From contig CAMYZO010000029.1 in NCBI GenBank assembly GCA_947303855.1, positions 1 to 36,792 on the forward strand: a stretch of 36,792 bases of DNA, written 5' to 3'. Numbering within the stretch: position 1 is the first letter of the stretch; each line of letters starts with the position of its first letter. Below are positions 1 through 7,531 of the stretch, piece after piece. Source of the stretch: an uncultured Prevotellaceae bacterium. GTDB taxonomy: Bacteria > Bacteroidota > Bacteroidia > Bacteroidales > Bacteroidaceae. The translations under genes were made by a program, and so were the position numbers. A model generated the notes under the pieces. It had not been told where the DNA came from. It saw nothing but the letters and a program-made list of their open reading frames with translations, and did no database searches.

Positions 1-9
1 TTACAGCCT

Positions 10-89
10 GTCACCCTTCTGTCACCCTTGTCACCCATGAAAAAGGGTGCAAACGCCCTGTACATCGGCGTTTTGTCACCCTGTCACCC
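10..89. repeat. GTCACCC repeat cluster with nested inverted repeats
   Basis: Five copies of GTCACCC occur at 10-16, 21-27, 30-36, 75-81 and 83-89. An 11-bp perfect inverted repeat pairs 39-49 with 85-95 (arm CACCCTTTTTC), and inside it AAACGCC (51-57) pairs with GGCGTTT (67-73). The result is a long potential hairpin at the 3' edge of the ATPase remnant, suggesting that this gene was broken at or by a repeat element. The identity of the element is unknown. Confidence 0.6.
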
Positions 90-622
90 TTTTTCACGAA
101 AAATCCTATACAGCCTTGTTTCTTGAAACGCGAACAGATATACGCAATCCAGTCTGCTGTAGGAATCTTATCAAGAAACATCATCTCGCCAAACTGATAG
201 AAGGGCATCCTGCGATTCTGGAACAGTTTCATCATCAAATGTTTCTTGCTGCCAAAGAGGCAATAGGATACGTTACGCTGGTGCTGCCATACTCCACGAA
301 GCCTTTTCTGAACAACCAGCGAATTATTGAACTCGCCAATCTGTTGGAATTCGTCAATACAAACAACGAGGTGAACACCTTGCTCCTGGGCAATCACCTC
401 TGGAAGTTGCAATATCTCGTCCTTTTCAGTATTTTCTTGTGCTATTGTCAGATCATGACCGGACACCGCCGCATTTCCATGTCCCTTGCCAAGCGCCTCC
501 GTTCCAAACTTGGCATAGATGCCAACATCATACTCGACTATGCCTGACTCTTTCAGAGTCAGACAAGTCTTTTCTCGTCTAAATTTTCGTCTAACCTTGT
601 CAAAGAATCTTTTCGATGCCAC
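11..622 (-). pseudogene. Decayed AAA-type ATPase (archaeal-ATPase-like) remnant
   Basis: The 203-codon reading frame contains a clear middle section of a STAND/archaeal-type ATPase: a Walker-B-like hydrophobic strand ending in CIDEFQQIGEF, then SYCLFGSKKH and the MPFYQFGEMMFLDKI segment typical of the Bacteroidota members. No Walker A P-loop is present. The N-terminal part reads as unrelated charged sequence, with a stop codon five codons before the first Met. At the C-terminal end homology appears to stop near the RFKKQG segment (about base 113), and the last 30 or so codons are translated GTCACCC repeat. Family members are usually roughly twice this length. I infer a gene truncated at both ends and not functional. 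The plus-strand ORF at 47-547 is only its antisense shadow. Confidence 0.7.
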
Positions 623-691
623 ATCCTATCTGACTTTCACTTTACACTCTTCTTTTCAGTTTGTCCGCCCCTTATGATATGCTCAAAAAGT

Positions 692-723
692 TTTGGTTGT
701 CTCACAAATAATGACTACCTTTG
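692..723 (+). promoter_or_regulatory. Bacteroidota-type promoter for the 733-1275 gene
   Basis: TTTG at 692-695, a 20-base spacer and TACCTTTG at 716-723 match the Bacteroidota sigma-ABfr consensus. The expected transcription start lies only a few bases before the ATG at 733, so the mRNA would be almost leaderless. An alternative TTG start at 721 lies inside the -7 element and can be dismissed. Confidence 0.75.
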
Positions 724-732
724 CAGCACGTT

Positions 733-1275
733 ATGAACGATTTTACGGCAGAATTGGCAAGATTGCACGAATTGTCGGGGGGCAATTATTCCCGCCAAGT
801 GGAACGTATTGCCCTTCGAAAAGAGTTCCATCCTCTTGACACGGATAAATACATCTTCACCGTTGGTGGCGAAAAGAGTGATGACTACCAGAACCTTCTT
901 GTTGCAGCAAGAAAAGCTGTGGAACTTGGATATAAAGTCTATTTACTGCCAAACCCAAGAAGTATTCGGACTGCGGATTTCATTTTAGAGAAGAAAGGCA
1001 CCTATCGTATGTACGATTTGAAAACAGTATTCGGAAAAGCTTCTGTCGGACAGAACTTGATTGATTCTATTGGCCAGTGCAACCGCATCTTGCTGAACAT
1101 AACCACAGAATATAGCACACGTTCACTTGCGTTTGATATTAAAAAGTTCTTCGAAATAAACGAGAAGGCAATTGAGGTTCTCATCTTTAAAGGGCGAAAG
1201 CACATTTCTGTCAACCGTACCATGGTGTTCAATGGCGCATTCCTCTTCAACTTCAAGAGATTCTATGAAAGATAA
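733..1275 (+). CDS. Stand-alone CdiA C-terminal-like nuclease domain protein
   Basis: A 180-residue protein without signal peptide or membrane segment. Its C-terminal two thirds follow the layout of the CdiA C-terminal tRNA-nuclease family (PD-(D/E)XK-like fold): a KVYLLPNP strand, then TADFIL, a MYDLKTV strand with the acidic-x-Lys pattern, a GQ...GQCNRILLNI segment, and a closing strand around EVLIFKG. In contact-dependent inhibition systems such domains cut tRNA. Here the domain is free-standing, with no secretion carrier and no recognisable immunity gene next to it, so its use (toxin, phage-derived or defence) is unknown. The ATG at 733 was chosen because the upstream TTG lies in the promoter. 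The stop codon overlaps the terminator stem. The fold assignment comes from motif pattern only and is moderately uncertain. Confidence 0.65.
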   Translation: MNDFTAELARLHELSGGNYSRQVERIALRKEFHPLDTDKYIFTVGGEKSDDYQNLLVAARKAVELGYKVYLLPNPRSIRTADFILEKKGTYRMYDLKTVFGKASVGQNLIDSIGQCNRILLNITTEYSTRSLAFDIKKFFEINEKAIEVLIFKGRKHISVNRTMVFNGAFLFNFKRFYER

Positions 1276-1404
1276 AAACCACCCCTACACAGGATGGTTT
1301 TTAAAATGGAGTAGTACGGTGTTGTCTTGCTCCTGAAGCGGTGTCTCAACAGAGTCCTGCAACCTCGGGATTCTGCCCGGATAGCCATAACTGATGTTAT
1401 GACG
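1271..1404 (-). ncRNA. Probable small RNA, minus strand
   Basis: A consensus promoter (1408-1439, minus) and an intrinsic terminator (1274-1302, best on the minus strand) bracket about 130 bases with no convincing reading frame. The predicted transcript starts near 1404 and folds at once into a perfect hairpin (1386-1391 with 1396-1401, loop of four). It continues with a CGGG/CCCG stem-loop and a region closed by GGUUG and CAACACC. I recognise no Rfam family. It runs convergently into the nuclease gene and shares its terminator, so it is antisense only at the extreme 3' end. Confidence 0.5.
1274..1302 (-). terminator. Intrinsic terminator (mainly minus strand, possibly bidirectional)
   Basis: Read on the minus strand, AAAAACCATCC pairs over 11 bp (one G-U) with GGGTGGTTTTT around a 7-base loop, and the U run is part of the stem end. 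On the plus strand the same stem has one A-C mismatch but can still end the nuclease mRNA. Confidence 0.65.
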
Positions 1405-1407
1405 GTG

Positions 1408-1439
1408 CAAAGATAAGCATTTATTTTGATAGTTCCAAA
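1408..1439 (-). promoter_or_regulatory. Bacteroidota-type promoter of the 1271-1404 RNA
   Basis: On the minus strand TTTG (1436-1439) is followed after exactly 20 bases by TATCTTTG (1408-1415). Both boxes match the consensus perfectly. Confidence 0.7.
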
Positions 1440-1562
1440 TTTTGGAGCAGTAAAATCAAAGAAAAGCTCACTTGTTCTTTGATTTCCTGGTAATAGTGGC
1501 CTCAAAGCACAGCGGAACTGTCCGCGTGCAACTTTGAGCACAGGGGGACAGACCCCCTGTGC
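1434..1562. repeat. Run of hairpin repeats in a gene-free stretch
   Basis: Several inverted repeats follow one another: TCCAAA/TTTGGA at 1434-1446; AAATCAAAGA (1453-1462) with TCTTTGATTT (1476-1485); a composite stem 1501-1538 (CTCAAA, then GCAC and GCGGA, with their complements); and GCACAGGGGG (1538-1547) with CCCCCTGTGC (1553-1562) around the loop ACAGA. The last hairpin recurs in variant form at 11011-11043. Together with the small RNA this accounts for the 320 bases between 1276 and 1595. Confidence 0.6.
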
Positions 1563-1595
1563 ACTCCTTTTGCGGCATATTTACAACATATAGAT

Positions 1596-1883
1596 ATGCC
1601 ACAGACAGAACGAATCAAAGAGATGGAGCAGCGGCTGGACTGGGCATCTGCGGTGCTAATGAGACTCTCAGCAGCCCTCGGTGACTATGCTGAGGCGCAG
1701 GAGGATATCCGTGCATTGGAGGCGTATTACGGCAGCGACGAGTGGAAACAGGACTTCTCTGACGATGAGGCCGGCTTGTTGCCACAGGACCTGAAACGTG
1801 GCGTGCTGTCGGAAGATGGTATCTGGAATCTTATAGAGGACTGTCGCGACCTCAACAAACGTTTGGCCAAACTCATGCAGTAG
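1596..1883 (+). CDS. DUF4298 family protein
   Basis: A 95-residue acidic, helical, soluble protein. The family pattern is clear: RIKEMEQRLDWA at the start, an EDIRALEAYYGSDEW core, DDEAGLLPQDLKRGVLSEDGI and a final helix with LNKRLAKL. DUF4298 proteins are small cytoplasmic proteins of unknown function, common in Firmicutes and Bacteroidota. Length is normal for the family. A 7-bp inverted repeat (GGCATAT 1574-1580, ATATGCC 1594-1600) overlaps the start codon and could form a hairpin that limits translation. There is no operon partner: the next genes are on the other strand. Confidence 0.8.
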   Translation: MPQTERIKEMEQRLDWASAVLMRLSAALGDYAEAQEDIRALEAYYGSDEWKQDFSDDEAGLLPQDLKRGVLSEDGIWNLIEDCRDLNKRLAKLMQ

Positions 1884-1906
1884 CCATGCTGTAGACTACT
1901 TGTTGA

Positions 1907-2035
1907 TTACACATTCAGACACTTGCAATTTTGAAGGATTTTCTTGCTGCGGATTTTAGGGTTAATACGTGCAATGTTCTTCGGACTTATTTTCTTGATG
2001 CCCGCTTTGTGTTGCAGCATCTGGCTCTCGCTCAT
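1907..2035 (-). CDS. Small basic ORF, uncertain
   Basis: An open frame of 42 codons starts 22 bases after the stop of the 2057-3064 lipoprotein gene on the same strand. The peptide begins MSESQMLQHK and is rich in Lys, Ile and Asn, ending with a CKC motif. I recognise no family. It could be the last gene of the cluster or the tail of a decayed gene. A 7-bp inverted repeat (CTCTCGC/GCGAGAG, about 2025-2056) surrounds its start. Confidence 0.3.
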   Translation of the reverse strand: MSESQMLQHKAGIKKISPKNIARINPKIRSKKILQNCKCLNV

Positions 2036-2056
2036 GTTAACATAAAAACGCGAGAG

Positions 2057-3064
2057 TTAACTTAACACCCTAAGTCTGTCCCTTCGTGTGCTCTGCTTAT
2101 CATCGAATTGAGATTCCACAACAAATTTTGAAGAGTCGCCATTTAATTGGAGTCTGAGCATTGGAGTGTTGTCTACACGATGATACATATCTCCATTTTT
2201 CTGACAATAGATCCACGAATATTGTTTCGGATTGAATACCAATTCATAGCCTCTTTCAGCACACTCAGAACATCCAAACACATCGTTCAACTGGCATATA
2301 AGCTCCAGATCATCACCTTTCCACCCGTAGAGGTATTGGCAAAAGTAGACTCCTTCATTGTTATTAGAGCAGAGATAATAGTCCCGCCCTTGGCTGTCCG
2401 TTAGATGGAATATCTTTTCTATTTTTGCTTCTCCGACATCACCAATCATTCTAACCCCAAATCCTTGGCTCTTTTGATATACCAGCATCGAATAAAGCGG
2501 ATTGCCCAAACTCCACTCTTCAAAATAGAGGATACCGGCTTTACGGTCATCAGCATGGAAATCTGTGATAAAGTCTATTTGATTACAGTATGCGGCAGCC
2601 TGTTCTATTAGACGGAACAAGAATGCCTCACCGCCGTTCTGTCCTTCTTGCCCACCATGATTGTAACAATAGGCTTGCTCTGTTCTCAGAATTTCAAGTG
2701 CATCCCGAATCGCTTTCATCGGATAGAACCTGTCTTTTCCACGTGCGTAACGGTCAAGAAACTTGATGGCCTCCCACACCTTTAATGAATCTTCCTTGTC
2801 GTTATTATGCGTAGCCACAAAGAGACCTTCTTGACAAAGAGAATCAAAATAAGCCACCAGGTTTTTAGGATGCCCCGCTTCATAGTCTCCTGGCAAGACA
2901 TAGAGCCCCCTTCTACTGACGGTGTCATTTTCTGCATTAATATATTCTATTTCCTGCCGTTCTGCTTTTGGCTTTTGCTGGCAACTAAACAAAACCATTA
3001 TAGATATAGCTGCGAAAGTCAAAATACGACAACTACGATTTTTCATTTGCTTGGTAACTTCCAT
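2057..3064 (-). CDS. Putative lipoprotein, function unknown
   Basis: A 335-residue protein with an N-terminal export signal: basic residues, the hydrophobic run ILTFAAISIMVLF and a lipobox-like FSC with Cys28, followed by QQKPK. The mature part is hydrophilic and contains several cysteines (a GCSECAE segment, YCQK, YFCQY). I recognise no domain family. The start at 3064 leaves six bases to the upstream stop. The Met at 3046 (MKNRSC) gives a more usual signal-peptide length and may be the real start. It is the penultimate or last gene of an A+T-rich minus-strand block and is probably co-transcribed with the two genes before it. Confidence 0.6.
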   Translation of the reverse strand: MEVTKQMKNRSCRILTFAAISIMVLFSCQQKPKAERQEIEYINAENDTVSRRGLYVLPGDYEAGHPKNLVAYFDSLCQEGLFVATHNNDKEDSLKVWEAIKFLDRYARGKDRFYPMKAIRDALEILRTEQAYCYNHGGQEGQNGGEAFLFRLIEQAAAYCNQIDFITDFHADDRKAGILYFEEWSLGNPLYSMLVYQKSQGFGVRMIGDVGEAKIEKIFHLTDSQGRDYYLCSNNNEGVYFCQYLYGWKGDDLELICQLNDVFGCSECAERGYELVFNPKQYSWIYCQKNGDMYHRVDNTPMLRLQLNGDSSKFVVESQFDDKQSTRRDRLRVLS

Positions 3065-3070
3065 TTTGGT

Positions 3071-3919
3071 TTATACTATATTCAACATCTGGCGTATCAC
3101 CGCCAAGAAAAGCTGGGCGTTATACATAGAAGAGAGCGGCACAACAAGGGTTGGACTCTTCAAATACCACATGCTCCCAACGTTCGGAGGGAAGAAGGAG
3201 AGAAAGCCGTCATGGAATTTGTAACTGAATTCGCCGATTCTTATCGTGTCATTGCCGCATGTCAAATAACCACGTCCCACACGATACTCTTTCCCATCAG
3301 AGTAGAACGTGAAGAATCCCTTGTCTTCAAACTCTTTATTTAGCCGTTGAGCGGCTATTGCATTCCATCTTTCTAAAATACCATTGAACGCATAGCCGTA
3401 GAAATTGTTTTTATACGGCTCTTCATGCTCATTCATATAGTATCCCGTTTTGCAGAATAATTCTTTCCCCTCCGAGTCTATGACGCTTAGCGTTGCTTCC
3501 GTTAACAGATAGCTGATACCTAATTGGCTATAGACGGTAGCTGATTTCCTGATTCCATTCGCATCACTGAATTTTATTACCCTCTTGCTCAACATGTATC
3601 TGTTGCAAAGTAGGACTTGCCATATAAACCCATCCGAGCAGATGATGCATCGCCTGGTAAAAATCTTATTGAAGCAATAGGGTATTCCCAGAATGGCAAG
3701 CACGATTAGCCCCATAACCACAAACATTATTGACAGCATAACCGTAATGGCCTCATCGCAGAACAAACATCCTATTATGCCTGCTAAGCTTAGAAGCAAC
3801 ACCCACATATACTTGCGGTTGAAGCGCTCGCCCCATGTGCTGTAGCCAACAACGAAGCGCCCGGTCTCAGCCTCGAAGTTTCTCTCGAACTCAGGATTAT
3901 ACCTATATTCCGCTTCCAT
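3071..3919 (-). CDS. Membrane protein, function unknown
   Basis: A 282-residue protein with a hydrophilic N-terminus of about 36 residues, then two adjacent membrane segments (WVLLLSLAGIIGCLF and the following VMLSIMFVVMGLIVLAILGI), then a long soluble domain of about 190 residues rich in aromatic residues. Two-helix membrane anchors followed by a PH-like beta-rich domain are one possible reading, but I cannot identify a family. It lies 13 bases after the stop of the 3933-4454 gene and 6 bases before the next lipoprotein start, so the three are tightly coupled. Confidence 0.55.
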   Translation of the reverse strand: MEAEYRYNPEFERNFEAETGRFVVGYSTWGERFNRKYMWVLLLSLAGIIGCLFCDEAITVMLSIMFVVMGLIVLAILGIPYCFNKIFTRRCIICSDGFIWQVLLCNRYMLSKRVIKFSDANGIRKSATVYSQLGISYLLTEATLSVIDSEGKELFCKTGYYMNEHEEPYKNNFYGYAFNGILERWNAIAAQRLNKEFEDKGFFTFYSDGKEYRVGRGYLTCGNDTIRIGEFSYKFHDGFLSFFPPNVGSMWYLKSPTLVVPLSSMYNAQLFLAVIRQMLNIV

Positions 3920-3932
3920 AACGCCAATACGA

Positions 3933-4454
3933 TTATGAGTTGTTAAGGAGGCTCATTAGTTCCTCTGCCTTTCTTCTATGACAACCAGCCTCGCTCTTAT
4001 AGCGAGACACTCGTTCACGTGCCTCATCATTGTGACCATCTCTGACTAAAATCAGAATCTTTTGCCACTCTGCGTCGTACTCATCCAGTTGCGGTCCCTC
4101 AATATTAAGTAATTCTTCTTCGGCAAAAGCTTGCTGCGCTGTTTGTTCGTCAACAGCAATGTGGCTATTCTCTTTTTCCACTTGCGGACGAACCATGTGA
4201 ATCTCACCCGTGTCCTCTCTGCTATCTTCCGAATCAAAGAAATGCTTTCTAAAGTATAGAAAAGCACAAACGGCCGCTACAACTGGCGCAAAAAGGTATT
4301 TGTACTTTATACTTGAAGGCCCCTCTCCATTAAAGAAGTCAAGCACATGCATGCCAGACCATATCATCAATACTATACACACCAGCCCCAAATACAGGTT
4401 CTGATTCTTTACAAAATGACTCATTGAGGAGTCGTCGGAAATTGATTTGTTCAT
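3933..4454 (-). CDS. Small membrane protein, function unknown
   Basis: A 173-residue protein with two membrane segments (LYLGLVCIVLMIWSGM at about 21-36, and YLFAPVVAAVCAFLYF at about 53-68), then an acidic linker and a helical C-terminal region (AEWQKILILVRDGHNDEARERV). That C-terminal region resembles a single TPR-like or ribosomal-protein-binding helix pair, and no catalytic motif is visible. It is the first gene of a three-gene tight group (3933, 3071, 2057). The 111-base gap before it is the largest in the block and could hold a secondary promoter, though I see no consensus box. Confidence 0.55.
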   Translation of the reverse strand: MNKSISDDSSMSHFVKNQNLYLGLVCIVLMIWSGMHVLDFFNGEGPSSIKYKYLFAPVVAAVCAFLYFRKHFFDSEDSREDTGEIHMVRPQVEKENSHIAVDEQTAQQAFAEEELLNIEGPQLDEYDAEWQKILILVRDGHNDEARERVSRYKSEAGCHRRKAEELMSLLNNS

Positions 4455-4565
4455 TTTAAATTATATTTTTTTAGTCTTATTACGTTAACTCGTCTTTGAT
4501 CAGGTAGCGTTGTGTCAAAATCCTTCCAAAAGCAATAATACAATGGCTAAAAAGAACTCAAAAGT

Positions 4566-5177
4566 CTATTCCTCAAAATACCATTTTGTACCATATCGAT
4601 CGCCCTCACTTTCAATAAGATACGTGTTGGAGTACTCTGAACTGTCTTTGATGGTTCTGTATGTTGGGAAAACAATCATCGTGAGGATAAATAAAACAAT
4701 AGAAGATGTACTATAGCAACCTAACAAAAACCTGCTCTTCCAATTGTCAAGTGATGACAATTGAGATATCCAGGTGGATTCTCCTTGCTTTGTCATTAAA
4801 ATTATTATAATGATGACACATGGTGTCAATAATGTGATAATTGATATTAAGATATACTCACTACTACGCATGAATCCGTTTGCAAAAAGGAAAGAACATG
4901 ATAAAACGAGCAGACAGCTTGATACAATAAGAGTCATTCCTGCTCTTTTCTTTTTATGTAGGAATACAGCTCCTAAGATTGTCATTATTGCGGCAAATAC
5001 ATTTATAATCACGTTCTGTGGAAACCTATAAGGTATAGAAATAACTATCTCAATAGCCACAAGAATCCCAACAAAAAGATTCATCAACAACTTGTAGCGT
5101 TTTGTTAATATTGCAAACAAAGTAAAAAACAAAAATGCTCCTACAACAATTAGTAAGATTAAACTCTCGAAATCCAT
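4566..5177 (-). CDS. Polytopic membrane protein, function unknown
   Basis: A 203-residue, very hydrophobic protein with about five membrane segments: LILLIVVGAFLFFTLFAI, LMNLFVGILVAIEIVISI, NVFAAIMTILGAVFL, the IIIIILM region and IVLFILTMIVF. A short polar tail ends the protein (YGTKWYFEE). The gene is visibly richer in A+T than the housekeeping genes of the window. No family recognised. Confidence 0.5.
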   Translation of the reverse strand: MDFESLILLIVVGAFLFFTLFAILTKRYKLLMNLFVGILVAIEIVISIPYRFPQNVIINVFAAIMTILGAVFLHKKKRAGMTLIVSSCLLVLSCSFLFANGFMRSSEYILISIITLLTPCVIIIIILMTKQGESTWISQLSSLDNWKSRFLLGCYSTSSIVLFILTMIVFPTYRTIKDSSEYSNTYLIESEGDRYGTKWYFEE

Positions 5178-5213
5178 ATTACATTTGTTTTTCGTTTAGG
5201 GAATTCACACGCT

Positions 5214-5636
5214 TTAAGGCTGCATCGGATTGCCCCAGTCCAGTATATCTGTAAGTGAACCATCTGGATTCACAACGTAAGTTTTCGTTATAAATCCCTT
5301 CCCACTGCATACTAAACAAATCTTATGCCCTTGGCATCCCGGACACGAGATGTCTTGGTTAAAGAAAGGTTCATAATAGGTTCCTTTTCCGTCACAAGTT
5401 TGACATACTTTTTTACCTTTACAATTACTGCATTCGATGTTTTCTGATTTGGTTTTAAACTCATGTATTTTATGCCGTGACGGTGTGACATTTTCTTCGG
5501 AAGTCTCATTACTCTCTTCTATTGAAGTAACTTCATACGATTCAACAGGAACATCACTTTTTTTCCCACATCCTACTAAAACGGCATTGAAAATGATGCC
5601 AACACACATAAAGTTAATAATTTGTTTCATCTTCAT
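5214..5636 (-). CDS. Lipoprotein with DnaJ-like CxxCxGxG zinc-ribbon motifs
   Basis: A 140-residue protein with a lipoprotein signal (hydrophobic run, then LVGCGKKS with the lipid-bearing Cys at about residue 23), an acidic Ser/Glu-rich linker, and a cysteine-rich C-terminal module. That module holds four CxxC pairs: CSNC, CQTCDGKG, CPGC and CLVCSGKG. This spacing is that of the DnaJ central zinc finger, which binds two zinc ions. In DnaJ it works in the cytosol, but here the signal places it in the periplasm or on the outer membrane, an unusual place for zinc-thiolate centres. The gene neighbours a second protein with related CxxC motifs. Function unknown. Confidence 0.65.
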   Translation of the reverse strand: MKMKQIINFMCVGIIFNAVLVGCGKKSDVPVESYEVTSIEESNETSEENVTPSRHKIHEFKTKSENIECSNCKGKKVCQTCDGKGTYYEPFFNQDISCPGCQGHKICLVCSGKGFITKTYVVNPDGSLTDILDWGNPMQP

Positions 5637-5671
5637 AATTTAAATATTTGATTACAGTTTGTTGATGAAAT

Positions 5672-6133
5672 TTATCTTCTATAAAAAGGAACAGGTACAA
5701 TGCCTTGCCCTTTACAAGTTTTACACCTATAGTGCGAATCCAAAGTTTTACAATGAGACTTATGACATGTTGGGCACATTATGATATCACACACATGATA
5801 TGAATTATAATTTTCGCCATAACATTTTGTACTTCCATATCCTTGGGCAGCTAAGACACCATCTCCATTCGGAAGCCATCCCGTTCCATAGCACTCGGAG
5901 CATAGTTCTGTTTGAACAGATTGTTCTTGAGGCAAGGGCTGTTCAACGACAGAAGCTGGATATGTCAAATTATAATCATTGCCATATACATTCCTATTCA
6001 AATAATTCTGTTCTATTTCTCTGATTCTCTTTTTCTCCTCGTTGTCATTATACAAACTCGCAGCAATAACTACAGCTGTAATCGCTATAATCAATAAAAT
6101 TGATTTACTCATACTCTTTCTAGTAAAATGCAA
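5672..6133 (-). CDS. Membrane-anchored CxxC zinc-ribbon protein
   Basis: A 153-residue protein with one N-terminal membrane segment or uncleaved signal (SILLIIAITAVVIAASLY). The Met at 6112 (MSKSILL) is an equally good start. A charged helix (EEKKRIREIEQNY) follows, then a cysteine-rich C-terminus: CSECYGTGW, CYGENYN, CDIIMCPTCHKSHC and CKTCKGQG. The first and last match the CxxCxGxG knuckle of DnaJ. The topology places the cysteines outside the cytoplasm. Gap of 35 bases to the downstream lipoprotein gene with similar motifs, so the two are probably made together. Confidence 0.6.
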   Translation of the reverse strand: MHFTRKSMSKSILLIIAITAVVIAASLYNDNEEKKRIREIEQNYLNRNVYGNDYNLTYPASVVEQPLPQEQSVQTELCSECYGTGWLPNGDGVLAAQGYGSTKCYGENYNSYHVCDIIMCPTCHKSHCKTLDSHYRCKTCKGQGIVPVPFYRR

Positions 6134-6192
6134 TACTATACCTTATGTTTAATAACAAGTCAAAAACTCCTTAAATATAAATTCGTCGTATT

Positions 6193-7512
6193 CTACTTAA
6201 TGAAATCATCGACGGGTTTGTTCTCGTAATCTGAAACGCTAATGTATTTATCATCTGGAGATATATTTTCCAGCGCGTTACGGGTTCCCTTCATTCCTCT
6301 CTGATATTCTTTAATCCGATTACGCAACTCTTCAACCGTTAATCCATGTTTATCGGCGTAATCAACCCAATTAGAATCTATAGAACGTAACTGTTTCTCA
6401 TACCAGCTATAGTCTCGCTTGCTCGAATGAGAATGGTTTTTGGCAAAAAACCTACGTTCTGATTTGTCAGTTCGATTCAGAGCGTCCGAGTATAATTCCA
6501 TGTATTCATCTGTCGTAATAGCTTTTCGGCCAGAAATGCTAATGCTTTTTAGCCATTTTAAAAGATAATCAGTTGTTCCCTCTAACAGTCTAGTGTAAGA
6601 TAGTGGATTTCCCAATTTCTTATTAATGATATTTTCCACGTTCTGTTTGGCTATCTTTCCGTCAGGAGTTGCCATATAGTAAGGTTCTGTTTCGCGAATA
6701 TATACCTTCCTAACTTTTGTTCTGCCACTTTGACTAACTACATTTCCTGTGTTGTTGCCTTTTTTCTCATTAATCCATGCTTTTAATTTGAAGATGTCGC
6801 TTTGGAGTTGCTGAATTCTATAAATTTGGTTTTCGACAATAAAAACTCCACCAGATTTAGGCATAAGAGGAGTCCCTTGGTAGTGCTCTTGTATGTTTTC
6901 TTCATTTTCAGTGAAAGAATAACAACTAGAAGATTGCATCTCATGATTGTTGTGCTGGCCGTTTAATGATATACTTGCACTGGAAAGTCCACTATTAATC
7001 GCATCAAGTGAAGAGCCACCACCGTCTTTTATTTCTTTTGCAGCAGCTAAACCGTCAACAGTAGAAACTAACACTTTACCTATACCAGAAAAGGTCTGTC
7101 CTATAGCTTTCCAACGAGCTTTGCGGCGTTCCTTCTTGGCTGCAAGAGCGTCCTCCGACGTGTTTTGAGAGCTGTTATTTTCGCCTACATTCGGTGTTTT
7201 TTCTTGAACTGGATTTTGGACGGGTTTCTCTGTTTGACGTGCTGCAACGGTCTGAATCGGTTTTTGCTGAGTGGATTGACCATTACCAGCCATACGTGTG
7301 TTATTCTTCGCTTTAGGTATCCTCAGTTTTACTCCAACATAGGCTGTTTTCTTGTCGGCATTAGCTTTGCGCAGTGCAGCTTCTGTGATGCCATATTTGG
7401 CGGCAATGGAGGCAAAGGTTTCGCCGCGTTTCACCTGATGCTCCGTCTGCTGGGCTAAGGCAGGAGCACCGATGCCAAGGGATAGGAGAATAGTGATGAC
7501 AAGCTTTTTCAT
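6193..7512 (-). CDS. Exported LysM-domain protein
   Basis: A 439-residue protein with a cleavable signal peptide (MKKLVITILLSLGIGAPALA, then QQ). A single LysM domain lies at residues 25-67 (HQVKRGETFASIAAKYGI ... VGVKLRIP) and predicts binding to peptidoglycan N-acetylglucosamine. A long low-complexity Gln/Asn/Ser linker follows, then a Gly/Ala-rich stretch (GKVLVSTVDGLAAAKEIKDGGGSS) and a hydrophilic C-terminal half without recognised domain. It lies 19 bases downstream of the coiled-coil lipoprotein gene, so the two are almost certainly co-transcribed. It is likely a periplasmic or cell-wall-associated structural protein. Confidence 0.7.
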   Translation of the reverse strand: MKKLVITILLSLGIGAPALAQQTEHQVKRGETFASIAAKYGITEAALRKANADKKTAYVGVKLRIPKAKNNTRMAGNGQSTQQKPIQTVAARQTEKPVQNPVQEKTPNVGENNSSQNTSEDALAAKKERRKARWKAIGQTFSGIGKVLVSTVDGLAAAKEIKDGGGSSLDAINSGLSSASISLNGQHNNHEMQSSSCYSFTENEENIQEHYQGTPLMPKSGGVFIVENQIYRIQQLQSDIFKLKAWINEKKGNNTGNVVSQSGRTKVRKVYIRETEPYYMATPDGKIAKQNVENIINKKLGNPLSYTRLLEGTTDYLLKWLKSISISGRKAITTDEYMELYSDALNRTDKSERRFFAKNHSHSSKRDYSWYEKQLRSIDSNWVDYADKHGLTVEELRNRIKEYQRGMKGTRNALENISPDDKYISVSDYENKPVDDFIK

Positions 7513-7531
7513 AGGTTTGATAATTTGGTTC

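Noticed and set aside
1263..1541. 92-codon minus-strand ORF
   Set aside because: It crosses the promoter and terminator of the small RNA and several hairpins; no protein-like pattern.
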